Shown: positions 44,357-53,547, counted from the stretch's first letter. The stretch: DNA of 60,480 bases from Verrucomicrobiota bacterium (GCA_018240015.1 JAFEGJ010000008.1:1-60480), one strand, 5' to 3'. Notes: generated by a model from the sequence alone, not told the origin. Numbers and translations are program-made.

Positions 44357-45499
44357 TTACTTAGTATCAACGGCTAGCGCTCTTACCTTTTCCAGTTGGG
44401 TGCTGGGGAAGAAGGAGGCTAGCATATCGGAGGCCTTTTCTCCCTTTTTCGCAAGCGCTTCTGCGCTGAAAAGACAAAGGCCCACGCTGAGGCCATCGCC
44501 ATACCCTGTAAAGACAAGCTGATCGCCCTTGGAGGTAACGGTGAAATCATTGCTGCGCAGGCGCTGGCTTCCGAGGACTTTTTGGAGGGTGATGAAATCG
44601 ACATCGTTGCTAGAGCCAGAGCATTTCAGTTTGGCGCCGTAGACTTTCGTTGTTTGAGGAATGAGATAGAGGTCGATGGCTTGGATGTGGGGGAGGTTGG
44701 CGACCTTGGCGAGATTTTCTTTGGATGTCGTAAAACTCCACATATGATGTTTTCTCTCACGAGCAGCGATCGGGGCATTTACGCCGTTGGGAACTAGAGC
44801 TGGTTTGCGGAGCATCGTTGCGAAATCGACGGTTTGTCCGGCGCTATCTTCACTCCAAGTGGCGGGGAACGGATTGCCGTTTAGGGTCATGATGGCATGA
44901 CGGGTGACTTCTACAGCATGGTCGACATGGGGTTTGGTGCCGAGAAGAGCGGCTCCTTCAAAATGGGACTCGGCTCCATCGAGATGCCAGATACTGGTCA
45001 TATTTTTAGAGAGAAGATAATAAACGTTGGTACGGGCGATGATGGCGATGGCATTCATCACTTCTTCTGAGCGGGGCTCAGCAAACTGAGCGGTGAGGAT
45101 AGATTTAATATAGGTTTCGACATCGACTTCGTTGATGACAAAAAGCTTCCCTTCGATGGAATGGAGTTCAACGCATCCTTTGTATTCGATGCCGTTCACA
45201 AGGATGGTGCTGGTAGAGTCGCCGGGAACGAAGCGCAGACGATATGTTCCGGGGAATTTTTCTCCCCAGCGAAGGCCATATTCTTCAACGGTAACAGGAT
45301 GTTTGCGGCTGGTGACGTGGGAAGTGATGTGGCTGCCGTCGTCCGGATTGTAGACATGGTGGCGTCCTTTGACGTCGAGAAGGACTTTTTCAGCGCCTTT
45401 TTCCACGAGGACTTTGATGGTGGCGGGTTTGGCTTTTTGCGAGTAGTCAGTGCTAAAGCTCATGCAAAACACGGCGATAACCATGAGGATTTTTTTCAT
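44357..45499 (-). CDS. SpoIID/LytB-domain protein
   Basis: 380 residues with a signal peptide (MKKILMVIAVFCMSFSTDYS), preceded by AAGGAG inside ruvB's end. SpoIID-type proteins cut or promote cutting of peptidoglycan at division or engulfment sites. The domain marks are GKLFVINEVDVETYIKSIL (~135), SEEVMNAIAIIARTNVYYLL (~160) and NPFPATWSEDSAGQTVDF (~210). Chlamydiae make a thin septal peptidoglycan ring, so a role in its turnover is reasonable. Coupled to ruvB by a 4-nt overlap, an association I recall in Chlamydia as well. Confidence 0.9.
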   Translation of the reverse strand: MKKILMVIAVFCMSFSTDYSQKAKPATIKVLVEKGAEKVLLDVKGRHHVYNPDDGSHITSHVTSRKHPVTVEEYGLRWGEKFPGTYRLRFVPGDSTSTILVNGIEYKGCVELHSIEGKLFVINEVDVETYIKSILTAQFAEPRSEEVMNAIAIIARTNVYYLLSKNMTSIWHLDGAESHFEGAALLGTKPHVDHAVEVTRHAIMTLNGNPFPATWSEDSAGQTVDFATMLRKPALVPNGVNAPIAARERKHHMWSFTTSKENLAKVANLPHIQAIDLYLIPQTTKVYGAKLKCSGSSNDVDFITLQKVLGSQRLRSNDFTVTSKGDQLVFTGYGDGLSVGLCLFSAEALAKKGEKASDMLASFFPSTQLEKVRALAVDTK

Positions 45500-46518
45500 A
45501 TGAGTTCTCCTTGTGATAGCTTGTTAGGAAGAGTGCGCCCTAAGTGTTCGTAGGCAAGGCGCGTGGCTTCACGGCCGCGTAGAGTCCGCTTTAGAAAACC
45601 TTGCATGATGAGGTAGGGTTCGTTCACTTCTTCGAGGGTATTGGGTTCTTCGCCAATGGCAACCGCAACGGTTGCAAGACCGACGGGGCCGCCCTGGTGG
45701 TGGTCGATGATGACTTCGAGTATTTTTTTATCCATTTCATCGAGGCCGCGATCATCGATAGCCAGCATGTGCAACGCCTTCGAGGCGACATCTTTATCGA
45801 TTTTTTTATGGCCCTTGGATTGAGCAAAATCGCGCACCCAGCGCAGCAAGTTGTTGGCGATACGAGGTGTTCCGCGCGAGCGCCGGGCGATTTCAAAGGC
45901 GCCATCAGAGAGAAGGGCGACGCCGAGGACAGAGGCGGACCGGTGGAGGATTTTTTCGAGGGTGGGCAGATCGTAATAATCAAGGCGCGTAATGAAGGGG
46001 AACCGGGAGCGCAGCGGGCCGCTGATGAGCCCCAGGCGGGTGGTCGCGCCCACGAGCGTAAATCGGTTCAGGTTGACTTTAACGCTCCTCGCAGACGGAC
46101 CGCTGTCGATGAGGAGATCGAGACAAAAGTCTTCCATAGCGGGGTAGAGGTATTCTTCGACGTTGCGACTCATGCGGTGGATCTCATCGATGAAGAGAAC
46201 GTCGCCGTCTTTGAGGTTGGTGAGAAGTCCTGCCAGATCCCCGGCTTTTTCGAGGACAGGACCGGATGTGACGGTGATGGAAGTTCCCATGGTTTTTGCG
46301 ATGAGATGGGCTAGTGTTGTTTTACCGACACCGGGAGGACCATGGAACAGACAGTGTCCGAGGGGCTCAGCGCGTTGCTTGCTGGCGTGCATAAGGACGT
46401 CTAGTCTTTCACGAACGGCTTCCTGGCCAATAAATTCAGGAAGCGACTGCGGACGCAGCGTGTTTTCAAAGGGAACGTCGGGATTTTCTAGAGACGACTC
46501 GATGAATTTTTCCGTCAT
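45496..46518 (-). CDS. ruvB: Holliday junction helicase RuvB
   Basis: The hexameric AAA+ motor that drives branch migration with RuvA. 340 aa. Walker A is GPPGVGKTTLAHLIA (~63), Walker B VLFIDEIHRM (~113), and sensor 1 GATTRLGLISGPLRSRF (~160). The C-terminal winged-helix domain ends in TLRGREATRLAYEHLG. It precedes the SpoIID-like gene and diverges from dcd across fold-back element 3. Confidence 0.97.
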   Translation of the reverse strand: MTEKFIESSLENPDVPFENTLRPQSLPEFIGQEAVRERLDVLMHASKQRAEPLGHCLFHGPPGVGKTTLAHLIAKTMGTSITVTSGPVLEKAGDLAGLLTNLKDGDVLFIDEIHRMSRNVEEYLYPAMEDFCLDLLIDSGPSARSVKVNLNRFTLVGATTRLGLISGPLRSRFPFITRLDYYDLPTLEKILHRSASVLGVALLSDGAFEIARRSRGTPRIANNLLRWVRDFAQSKGHKKIDKDVASKALHMLAIDDRGLDEMDKKILEVIIDHHQGGPVGLATVAVAIGEEPNTLEEVNEPYLIMQGFLKRTLRGREATRLAYEHLGRTLPNKLSQGELI

Positions 46519-46574
46519 ACTTTTTGAAAGACTAGCAAAAAACGAATTGTCCGGCTATATATACAGGATATTAA

Positions 46575-46739
46575 ACACGAGCTCGGTTTTAAATTCGCAG
46601 AGAAAATGAACAGATTCTCGAGAATTTTTGGGCTCAAAAGCACAGTAAATAGCCCGGAGGGTACTATTTATGAGCATTTTGGGGCCAAAAAGGCCGAGAA
46701 GATGGATATTTTCTCACGAAGATAAAGCCAAGCTCGTGT
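46575..46739. repeat. long imperfect fold-back palindrome, element 3
   Basis: Left arm ACACGAGCTCGG (46575) pairs with the end of the right arm at 46739. Interior blocks GAGAAAAT, TTCTCG, TTTTTGG, CAAAA and TAAATAG also recur inverted. The centre is AAATAG-CCC-GGA-GGG with CTATTT beyond. Arms agree at roughly 70 percent of positions by eye. It occupies most of the 240-nt ruvB/dcd divergent spacer. Confidence 0.8.
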
Positions 46740-46758
46740 GTGACATTATGGAGAATTT

Positions 46759-47325
46759 ATGAGCGTAAAATCAGACCGTTGGATTCGTGAAATGGCCCTC
46801 ACACACAAGATGATTGAACCTTTTGTCGATGGACAAGTGAAAGCAATCGATGGGAAAAAAGTGATCAGTTATGGTCTTTCAAGTTACGGTTATGATTTGC
46901 GTGTTTCTCGCAAATTTAAGCTTTTTACGAACCTCTATAATAGTATTGTTGATCCCAAAAACTTTAGCGATGCGGCGTTCATCGATATCGAGGGGGATTA
47001 TTGTATTGTTCCGCCCAATTCCTTTGCGCTGGCTTGCAGCGTTGAATATTTCCGCATTCCACGCGACGTGATCACGGTGTGCATCGGTAAATCGACCTAT
47101 GCCCGTTGCGGGATCATCGTCAACGTAACACCTTTTGAGCCGGAGTGGGAAGGGTATGTGACGCTAGAGATTTCCAATACGACGCCTCTCCCAGCTAAAA
47201 TCTATGCGAACGAGGGGCTTGCCCAAGTCTTGTTCTACCAAGCAAGTGAGGTCTGCGAGACGTCGTATGCCGATCGAGGGGGCAAGTATATGAAGCAAGT
47301 CGATATCACGCTGCCTCTTGCTTGA
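46759..47325 (+). CDS. dcd: dCTP deaminase
   Basis: Converts dCTP to dUTP for thymidylate synthesis. 188 aa, normal for the family, with GGAG before [23 protein letters not shown] near the N-terminus, [20 protein letters not shown] (~112; catalytic Glu in EPEWEG) and [10 protein letters not shown] are conserved marks. It faces ruvB across element 3. Confidence 0.96.
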   Translation: MSVKSDRWIREMALTHKMIEPFVDGQVKAIDGKKVISYGLSSYGYDLRVSRKFKLFTNLYNSIVDPKNFSDAAFIDIEGDYCIVPPNSFALACSVEYFRIPRDVITVCIGKSTYARCGIIVNVTPFEPEWEGYVTLEISNTTPLPAKIYANEGLAQVLFYQASEVCETSYADRGGKYMKQVDITLPLA

Positions 47326-47353
47326 TAAATGAGAATCTGAGTAGATTAAACTT

Positions 47354-47635
47354 ATGAAGAGAATCTTAAAAAAGTCATGGTGGGTGGTACTAGCAATTGG
47401 AATCTTTTCCTTCATTTACCTCCATGGTATGCAAGATAAAGCTCTTCTATTAAAAGATCTTCAGGCGCGTCTGCAAGGATTAGAACGTGAAAAACTTCTC
47501 GCCAAGCAGCAAAATGAAGAGCTTTTAATGGAAATCGAGAGTCAGTCGGATCCGGCTTGGATTGAGCTGCGCCTGATGGAAGAACTCGGGATGACCCCGA
47601 AGGGCGCGACGAAGATTTATTTTGATCATCAATGA
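47354..47635 (+). CDS. FtsB/DivIC-like small coiled-coil membrane protein
   Basis: 93 residues: a short basic N-terminus, one membrane helix (WWVVLAIGIFSFIYLHGM, ~9-26), then a leucine-rich coiled coil (KALLLKDLQARLQGLEREKL, ~30-65) and a short tail. This is the layout of septum-formation initiator proteins (FtsB/DivIC), which link divisome parts. Sequence similarity is generic, so the assignment rests on architecture. The stop overlaps the next start by 4 nt. Confidence 0.7.
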   Translation: MKRILKKSWWVVLAIGIFSFIYLHGMQDKALLLKDLQARLQGLEREKLLAKQQNEELLMEIESQSDPAWIELRLMEELGMTPKGATKIYFDHQ

Positions 47636-48867
47636 TGCTACTCATCATCACTTTGGTGGCTCTGCTTATCTTAACAGGATTGGTGGCTGCTGCGGAGACA
47701 GCTCTTTTTTCTCTCTCTTCACTTAAAATCAAGACGCTGAAAGCCGATAAAGACCCCCGCAATCAGCTCATCGCAAACCTTTTGGCGGCTCCGGGCGATC
47801 TTCTCGTGACGCTCATCATGCTCCTCATCACGTTTAGCATTTTGATTCAGAACGTGACGTCGGCGCTTTTTGGAGAAGGAGCCAGCTGGTGGCTATCAGT
47901 AGGCTTGCCTCTGTTTTTGACCGTGGTTTTAGGGGAAATCATCCCGAAATCGATCGGACTGATCGAAAGCGAGCGGTTTTCGTATTTCGTTGCACCTACG
48001 GTGAATGTGATTCAAAAACTTCTACTCCCTGTGCGCAAAGTGGTGGTGACGATCACGAACTACGCAGCGCGGATTTTTTTCTTTTTCCTGCGCAAAGAAG
48101 AAGAGATCTCCATCGATGAGCTGCAGCATGCCTTGAGAACTTCCCAAAAATACGGCGTTCTCAATGCACAAGAAGCCGATATTGTGAGGGGATATCTGAC
48201 CCTTCAGGACTCGACCGTCAAAGAGCGCATGCGCCCCAGAGAAGAAGTCTTGTTCTATGATCTAGAAGATCCGCTTTCAAAACTCATCCATCTCTTCGTC
48301 GATGAAGAATGCTCGCGCATTCCTGTGTGCTCAGGCGGACTCGATCAGATTTTAGGGATCATGACGAGCCGGCTGTTTTTTCTCCATCGGGAGAGTTTAA
48401 AGGAAGCCTCCGATGTGAAGTCGGTATTAGAACGGCCGTTTTTTGTCCCCGAGTCCGTGCAAGCGAAAATCCTCCTGCGACAGTTCTATGACAAGCAAGA
48501 GTCTTTTGCCATTGTCGTCGATGAATATGGAGCCGTATCGGGCATTGTGGCTCTGGAAGACCTCGTTGAGACGGTGATCGGCGAGATAGCCGATCGGCGC
48601 GATGAAAAAAGCATGTATACCAGATCAGGGGAAGATGTCATCATCGCGAGCGGTAAAATGGAGCTGACGGACATCGAAAAAATCTTCGATTATCCTCTGC
48701 TTAGTGAAAATAACATGGTGACCATTGGAGGGTATCTCACCGAGAAAATGGGCGATATCCCTAAAAGCGGAAGCAAGTATCAAACAGAGTATTTTCTTTT
48801 CCATGTGCTCGCGGCGGATCCCACCCGTGTCCGAAGGGTATATATCCGGAGGATCAAGAAAAGGTGA
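47632..48867 (+). CDS. CNNM/CBS/CorC domain membrane protein
   Basis: 411 residues: a CNNM (DUF21) membrane domain with about four helices (~1-150; LVAAAETALFSLSSLKIKTL), two CBS domains (~190-320; VKERMRPREEVLFYDLEDPL, EYGAVSGIVALEDLVETVIG) and a C-terminal CorC_HlyC transporter-associated domain. Related proteins act in Mg2+ transport; the chlamydial ones are often labelled hemolysin (TlyC-like), a name not supported by function. The paralog follows directly, overlapping by 4 nt (GTGA). Confidence 0.93.
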   Translation: MMLLIITLVALLILTGLVAAAETALFSLSSLKIKTLKADKDPRNQLIANLLAAPGDLLVTLIMLLITFSILIQNVTSALFGEGASWWLSVGLPLFLTVVLGEIIPKSIGLIESERFSYFVAPTVNVIQKLLLPVRKVVVTITNYAARIFFFFLRKEEEISIDELQHALRTSQKYGVLNAQEADIVRGYLTLQDSTVKERMRPREEVLFYDLEDPLSKLIHLFVDEECSRIPVCSGGLDQILGIMTSRLFFLHRESLKEASDVKSVLERPFFVPESVQAKILLRQFYDKQESFAIVVDEYGAVSGIVALEDLVETVIGEIADRRDEKSMYTRSGEDVIIASGKMELTDIEKIFDYPLLSENNMVTIGGYLTEKMGDIPKSGSKYQTEYFLFHVLAADPTRVRRVYIRRIKKR

Positions 48868-50072
48868 CCTGGAAATTCTTCCTGACTCTCATCATCATCT
48901 GTTTGATCGTTCAAGGCTTTTTTGCCATGGTCGAGATGGCCGCGATTTCATTTAACAAAGTCCGGCTGCAGTACTATGTCAGCAAAGGGAGCCGCCGGGC
49001 GCGGTGGCTCAGCGATCTTCTCCATAACCCGGGAAGGCTCTTTGGCACAGCGCTCCTCTGCATCAACGGCGCGCTGCTCCTCGGCTCGGAGGCATCGCGC
49101 CACTTTTATGAATCGCTGGGGATCTCTCCTGCCTGGGCTCCGCTATCGCAAGTCTTTTTGGTGATCGTCTTGGCGGAAGTAGCTCCTCTCTTTGCCGGAA
49201 GGCGGTACGCGGAGCACGCAGCGATGCTGGGCGTTCCGATCTTATATTTTGTATCGATCTTGCTCAGGCCGGTCATTTGGCTGCTCGATCTTCTTTGCAA
49301 GGGCGTTTACAAGGTGCTTGGTACCTCAGAGACCAGCGGCCTTTATTTAAGCCGCGAGGAATTTCAAAAGATTTTGGAAGAACAAGACGAGTTCAACACG
49401 ATCGTTTCTCACGTTTTCTCTTTAAAAAATGAAACAGCCAAAGAGCTCATGAAACCCCTTTCTAGCATCCAAACGATCCCGTCCCTTTGCACCATTGCTG
49501 AGATGCGCGCGCTCCTCACCTCTAACTACTCTCCCTTTGTGCCTATCTTCCATAAAGAACCCCACAGCATCGTGGCCGTCGCTTATCCCCGGGACCTCCT
49601 TCGCCTTGCGGAGAACAAACGGGTGCGCGATTATGCCCGCCCCCCATGGTTTATTACAGAGACAGACTCGGTTCTCTCGATTTTAAAGCAGTTCCAGCGG
49701 AATAATCAGAGCGTCGCTGTCGTGCTCGATGTGAAAGGCCATGCGACAGGTATTCTCACCCTCGATGAGATCATCGACGAAATCTTTGGCCAGTCCGACA
49801 CCTGGCTTTCGATGGAAGAAGCGATTCCATTTTCCCACCATATCGTCGTCGATAGAACGCTGCCTGGAGATATGCTCTTATCGGATTTCAACGCGGAGTA
49901 TCAGGCGCACTTAGAAGGGCTGAATGCCACAACTCTTGGAGAGTTAGTCACAGAACTCCTCGATCATCCTCCCAGTCCGGGAGAATCGGTAAAAGTCGGC
50001 AATTTTGAGATCACGGTCGAAGAATCGACGGTCCTCGAAGTCAAAAGTGTGAACGTAAAAACATTAGGTTAG
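48864..50072 (+). CDS. CNNM/CBS/CorC domain membrane protein (second paralog)
   Basis: 402 residues starting with GTG 48864, which overlaps the upstream stop. CNNM domain (~1-140; FFAMVEMAAISFNKVRLQYY), CBS pair (~190-310; TAKELMKPLSSIQTIPSLCT, VVLDVKGHATGILTLDEIID) and a CorC-like tail. It is divergent enough from its neighbour that the two could form a heteromer. Chlamydia also carry two adjacent copies. Converges with the inverse autotransporter gene with a 4-nt overlap. Confidence 0.92.
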   Translation: MTWKFFLTLIIICLIVQGFFAMVEMAAISFNKVRLQYYVSKGSRRARWLSDLLHNPGRLFGTALLCINGALLLGSEASRHFYESLGISPAWAPLSQVFLVIVLAEVAPLFAGRRYAEHAAMLGVPILYFVSILLRPVIWLLDLLCKGVYKVLGTSETSGLYLSREEFQKILEEQDEFNTIVSHVFSLKNETAKELMKPLSSIQTIPSLCTIAEMRALLTSNYSPFVPIFHKEPHSIVAVAYPRDLLRLAENKRVRDYARPPWFITETDSVLSILKQFQRNNQSVAVVLDVKGHATGILTLDEIIDEIFGQSDTWLSMEEAIPFSHHIVVDRTLPGDMLLSDFNAEYQAHLEGLNATTLGELVTELLDHPPSPGESVKVGNFEITVEESTVLEVKSVNVKTLG

Positions 50073-52090
50073 TTACCACAATCGCAGGAGCCACTTTTTA
50101 CTGGGGTGATCATCCCTTGCGTCGTGAAACTGCCCACATTATTTTTCGTGGGCTCTAGGTTGAGGGTTCCAACGTTATTGCTCAGAAGAAAGCCAGGGCC
50201 ACTTTGGACGGAATTATTTTTGAGCTCCAGGCAGATGATGGAAGCTCCTGACGTCGTTACGTCAACACCGTGCGAAGGAGAGATAATATTACCAATCTTA
50301 TTGTTATTGATATGGACGTTGTAAGACCCTGTGTTGGAAGATTGGCCTGTTATAATAATGCCATCTAGTCCTGCATTTAAGATCGTATTATTGTTAATCT
50401 CGACGCATTGATTAGGGCTGGAGCCCAAAGCGGTAATCCCTAGACCTTGGATGTTGTCTATTTGGTTGCCTACTATGCGGCCATGGTATGGTCCTGCAAC
50501 TCCTGCAATTTGTCCCCAAAATATGCAAAAGCCCGTACTTCCTTGTCCATTCGTTATGATATTGTTCGAAATCTCGAAATCAGAGCGGCCACCATTGTTC
50601 ATGTTCATGCCGATTCCATCAAAATAGCCGCTGAGAAAGTTCTTGGAGACTTTTCCTATAATCATTGCGCCGTTATCGGTAGTCATACGAATCCCTTCAA
50701 AAGAAGCGGTGGGGGGACCTGTGCTTATCACTTGATTTTCGACGATGATGAATTTTCCACTTCCCGTTATGTCGATACCCGTGTGTTTAACGGCGCCAAA
50801 TAACAAATTGTTATGGATGTAAGTATTGCAGATGCCGCCGCTTCCGAAAATAAGGGTGGAACCTGCGGCTAAAGTAGCCTCAATTTGGAGTCCGGAGACT
50901 TCGCATGCGCTAGCGATAGTAACGACATTGCCCGTCGTGTTAGTGATCAGGGGACTGGTGTTAGATTGCGCGGGGATTTTGACTTTTCCATAGGTGGTTT
51001 TGAGCTTTTGGTTGATACCCGAACCGAAGAGTTTTTGGGCGTATTGGAGGGTGATCCCTGTGCTCATTCCAGTCGTTGTTCCATCTCCAGGAAAGACATA
51101 TATCACATCATTGGGAGCAGACGCGTTTTGTGCCTGCACAAGAGTGGGGAATGGAGATTTAATAGTCCCCAGAGAGTGACTTGTATTATCGACAAACCAG
51201 AAGAACCACGGCTGGCCTGTCGCGGGGTTGATAGCTGTTTTATGTTCCCGTTTGTGATCCAGGACGATAATTTCCTCGCGGTCGACCCTTTGGTAGGCGC
51301 GTTTGCGAAGAGCGGTGTCGCGAGCGCAACTCCTGCCCTCCCTTTTTTTTACCTGCTTTTTACCCGAAAAAGGAATGATAATGCTGATTTCGCCCTGTAT
51401 AATTCCTTTAAAGACACTGTCATAGGAGCCCTTGACTTCGAGTCCAACATAATCCCAAATCGTGCCATAGAGGCGCCCTTGACCACCGATCGCATACTTA
51501 CTCTCCCCAGCGAAGTAATAAGGCCCTGCTGCGGCATAGAGATCGACATGCCGGCCTGCGTTAAAGTGGTAGCCAGCTTCCGCATTCGTCCCTATCATCG
51601 CAAACTCTTTCTTGAGAGAGATGATCATATGGTGCTGTTTGAACTTGTGGAACTTGGGATGGTAGAAGTGGCTTTTGGTTCTTCCTACCGGGAAATAACC
51701 ATTCAAGCGAAAATCCCACACTTCGCCGAGCGCTTCAAACCCCAGCGACACTTGGTTGTAATTTTGATGCTCTGTTTTACGATAATCGTAATAGGCGCTT
51801 AAGCCCCAGACCATGGAATCAAGATAACGGAGTCCTACGCCTGCATTTGCAGCGGGCTTGCCATTATTGAAGATGTGACCGCGCAGATCTAGGAAAGGAA
51901 CAAAGTTGCCACCAACCCAATCAGGATGGGTAAAAAAACCCTCGATCGTTGAATAGCCTTGATCGTAACCGATGCCCTTGGCCTCGATATGACGAGCGGT
52001 GAGCCGCTCCGGCAGGACGGTTATATCGCAAGGTTCATCAGCGACGAGCCCAGAGAGGGCCACGAGAGAGCAAAAGATTTTTTTATGCAT
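50069..52090 (-). CDS. inverse autotransporter with beta-helix passenger
   Basis: 673 residues from ATG 52090 (MHKKIFCSLVALSGLVADEP, signal peptide); an ATG eight codons upstream (52114) is possible. The barrel (~20-255) matches the intimin/invasin type: ARHIEAKGIGYDQGYSTIEG, YYDYRKTEHQNYNQVSLGFE, GSYDSVFKGIIQGEISI. The passenger (~310-640) has repeated turns with Asn ladders and NN-I-N/GI patterns (FEISNNIITNGQGSTG, VEINNNTILNAGLDGIIITG, VHINNNKIGNI), a right-handed parallel beta-helix. It ends SGSCDCGN. A surface adhesin or polysaccharide-active protein is likely. Paralog of 22963-23967. Confidence 0.88.
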   Translation of the reverse strand: MHKKIFCSLVALSGLVADEPCDITVLPERLTARHIEAKGIGYDQGYSTIEGFFTHPDWVGGNFVPFLDLRGHIFNNGKPAANAGVGLRYLDSMVWGLSAYYDYRKTEHQNYNQVSLGFEALGEVWDFRLNGYFPVGRTKSHFYHPKFHKFKQHHMIISLKKEFAMIGTNAEAGYHFNAGRHVDLYAAAGPYYFAGESKYAIGGQGRLYGTIWDYVGLEVKGSYDSVFKGIIQGEISIIIPFSGKKQVKKREGRSCARDTALRKRAYQRVDREEIIVLDHKREHKTAINPATGQPWFFWFVDNTSHSLGTIKSPFPTLVQAQNASAPNDVIYVFPGDGTTTGMSTGITLQYAQKLFGSGINQKLKTTYGKVKIPAQSNTSPLITNTTGNVVTIASACEVSGLQIEATLAAGSTLIFGSGGICNTYIHNNLLFGAVKHTGIDITGSGKFIIVENQVISTGPPTASFEGIRMTTDNGAMIIGKVSKNFLSGYFDGIGMNMNNGGRSDFEISNNIITNGQGSTGFCIFWGQIAGVAGPYHGRIVGNQIDNIQGLGITALGSSPNQCVEINNNTILNAGLDGIIITGQSSNTGSYNVHINNNKIGNIISPSHGVDVTTSGASIICLELKNNSVQSGPGFLLSNNVGTLNLEPTKNNVGSFTTQGMITPVKSGSCDCGN

Positions 52091-52092
52091 CT

Positions 52093-52112
52093 GCTTGTGT
52101 GATACCACAAGC
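52093..52112. promoter_or_regulatory. hairpin at the 5' end of the inverse autotransporter gene
   Basis: GCTTGTG and CACAAGC flank a 6-nt loop immediately ahead of ATG 52090 on the minus strand. It would cover the ribosome-binding region. On the plus strand the same hairpin is followed by ATCTTTTTTT and looks like a terminator, although no plus-strand gene ends there. Confidence 0.45.
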
Positions 52113-52120
52113 ATCTTTTT

Positions 52121-53524
52121 TTAGCTTTTTTTTCTCAAGAAATAGGTCGCAAGTTTGTAAATCAAAGCAATGCCTACTCCTGCAAGAAGTATGCGCCACC
52201 ATTTTGAAGGCGTTGGAGAAGAAGGATGAGCGTCATCAGTGTAAGGTGACCAGTCAGATATAAATTCTCCGTAATTACTAAAGAAACCCGTGCCGATTAG
52301 CTGGCGACCAGCCTGAAAGCCCGCCAAGCGATAGTTGCGTGTCCATTTCACGTGGGTGTAGACCCAATCCGGAGGTCTTTTGATATGATCGGAGTAAAGT
52401 TTAAAGACATCCAGATTAGTCAAGTTTTTTAAAGAGTCGGGCAATCGATGAAGATTTTTAGCAGAAATGTCTAAGAGGGTGAGATTGGTTAAATTTCCTA
52501 ACTCATCGGGAAGGGCAGTACAAGAATCTGGTAATCGAACTGTTAATTCTTCTAGTTCTGTAAGCTGGCCGATTTCGGGGGGAAGCGAAGAGGCTTGGAT
52601 TTCTAGCTTTTTTAATGCTTTAAGTTTGCCTATTTCAGTCGTTAGTGGGAAATAAGTTCCTTCTCCCCACAGTTGTAATTCTTCGAGGTGAGTTAGACTA
52701 TACACCCATTCCAAGCTCTTCTGGTCTATTACCCTAAATCCCAGTTGCAATTTTTTGAATTTAGAGGAGAGTGGTACGAAGTTAGTCGGAATGAGACTGC
52801 AGCGGAATTCTTCCAATTTTTCTAAATGGACTATTTGGGGACAAAGAGAAAAAAATATATCCGTGATGTTCTTGTTTGGGTCATCAAAGGGAAGTACTGA
52901 GAAGGTTAGTTTTGTTAATTTTTTGCACCTTCCAATCAAGGGGGGTACGTAATAGAACTTCTCGTTAATCACAATGTCTAGTTCGTTTAAAGCTGCGATC
53001 TCTTTGTCGTGTAGATTGAAAAAAGCGAGAGAGTCTTCCAGAAAATCACTATCGATTGGATCAACCTTTATTGCTTGTGCAATGACTGCGCAAAAATGCC
53101 TATGGTTGCGCCAGACTCCTATCACGTTTAATTGGATTTCCTTAGCAATAGGTGCAAGAGCGAATTTTTGGTTAAGAGTTTTTTGGGCTAGTGATCGATT
53201 TTTGTAAACACGCAGTGTGGAAAAAAATTCTCGAACTTTTTGTTCTGGCCTTGAATTTTGGCGAGCAATTTCATCGAGCAGGTATTTAGCCGAAGGGATT
53301 CTTTCTATGTCGAGCTCGATTTTTCTCGAATATAGGTAGTCGTAAGCGATGACGCAGATGTCTTTGCTAGTTAGTGCTATTTCAGCCACCTTCTTCAGCG
53401 GAAGAAAACCGAAAATATAGGTAAAAATATCGGGCGGAACTTCGATTTCTTTCGTGGGGTTTTGCAGATCAGCTGTTTCTGTCGTAAAAGTGATGCTTTT
53501 TGGAGCTATAGTTAATGAATTCAT
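52121..53524 (-). CDS. F-box and leucine-rich-repeat protein with C-terminal membrane anchor
   Basis: 467 residues from ATG 53524 (MNSLTIAPKSITFTTETADL), with AAGGAT upstream; a much longer open frame extends upstream through nifS but is an out-of-frame shadow. An F-box occupies ~28-75 (EVPPDIFTYIFGFLPLKKVA, then EIALTSKDICVIAYD). Leucine-rich repeats follow (~190-400; KLKALKKLEIQASSLPPEIG, QLTELEELTVRL, NLTNLTLLDISAKNLHRLPD). The end WWRILLAGVGIALIYKLATY then FLRKKS is a membrane helix with a basic tail. Eukaryotic F-box/LRR proteins select ubiquitination targets. A host-directed ligase adaptor held at a membrane is the natural reading. Confidence 0.88.
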   Translation of the reverse strand: MNSLTIAPKSITFTTETADLQNPTKEIEVPPDIFTYIFGFLPLKKVAEIALTSKDICVIAYDYLYSRKIELDIERIPSAKYLLDEIARQNSRPEQKVREFFSTLRVYKNRSLAQKTLNQKFALAPIAKEIQLNVIGVWRNHRHFCAVIAQAIKVDPIDSDFLEDSLAFFNLHDKEIAALNELDIVINEKFYYVPPLIGRCKKLTKLTFSVLPFDDPNKNITDIFFSLCPQIVHLEKLEEFRCSLIPTNFVPLSSKFKKLQLGFRVIDQKSLEWVYSLTHLEELQLWGEGTYFPLTTEIGKLKALKKLEIQASSLPPEIGQLTELEELTVRLPDSCTALPDELGNLTNLTLLDISAKNLHRLPDSLKNLTNLDVFKLYSDHIKRPPDWVYTHVKWTRNYRLAGFQAGRQLIGTGFFSNYGEFISDWSPYTDDAHPSSPTPSKWWRILLAGVGIALIYKLATYFLRKKS

Positions 53525-53547
53525 TAAAATCCTTAATTTCAAAAGAT

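Noticed and set aside
47632-50072. Hemolysin function for the CNNM/CBS pair
   Set aside because: The 'TlyC hemolysin' label is historical; the domains point to ion transport or its regulation, and nothing in the sequence supports a pore-forming toxin.
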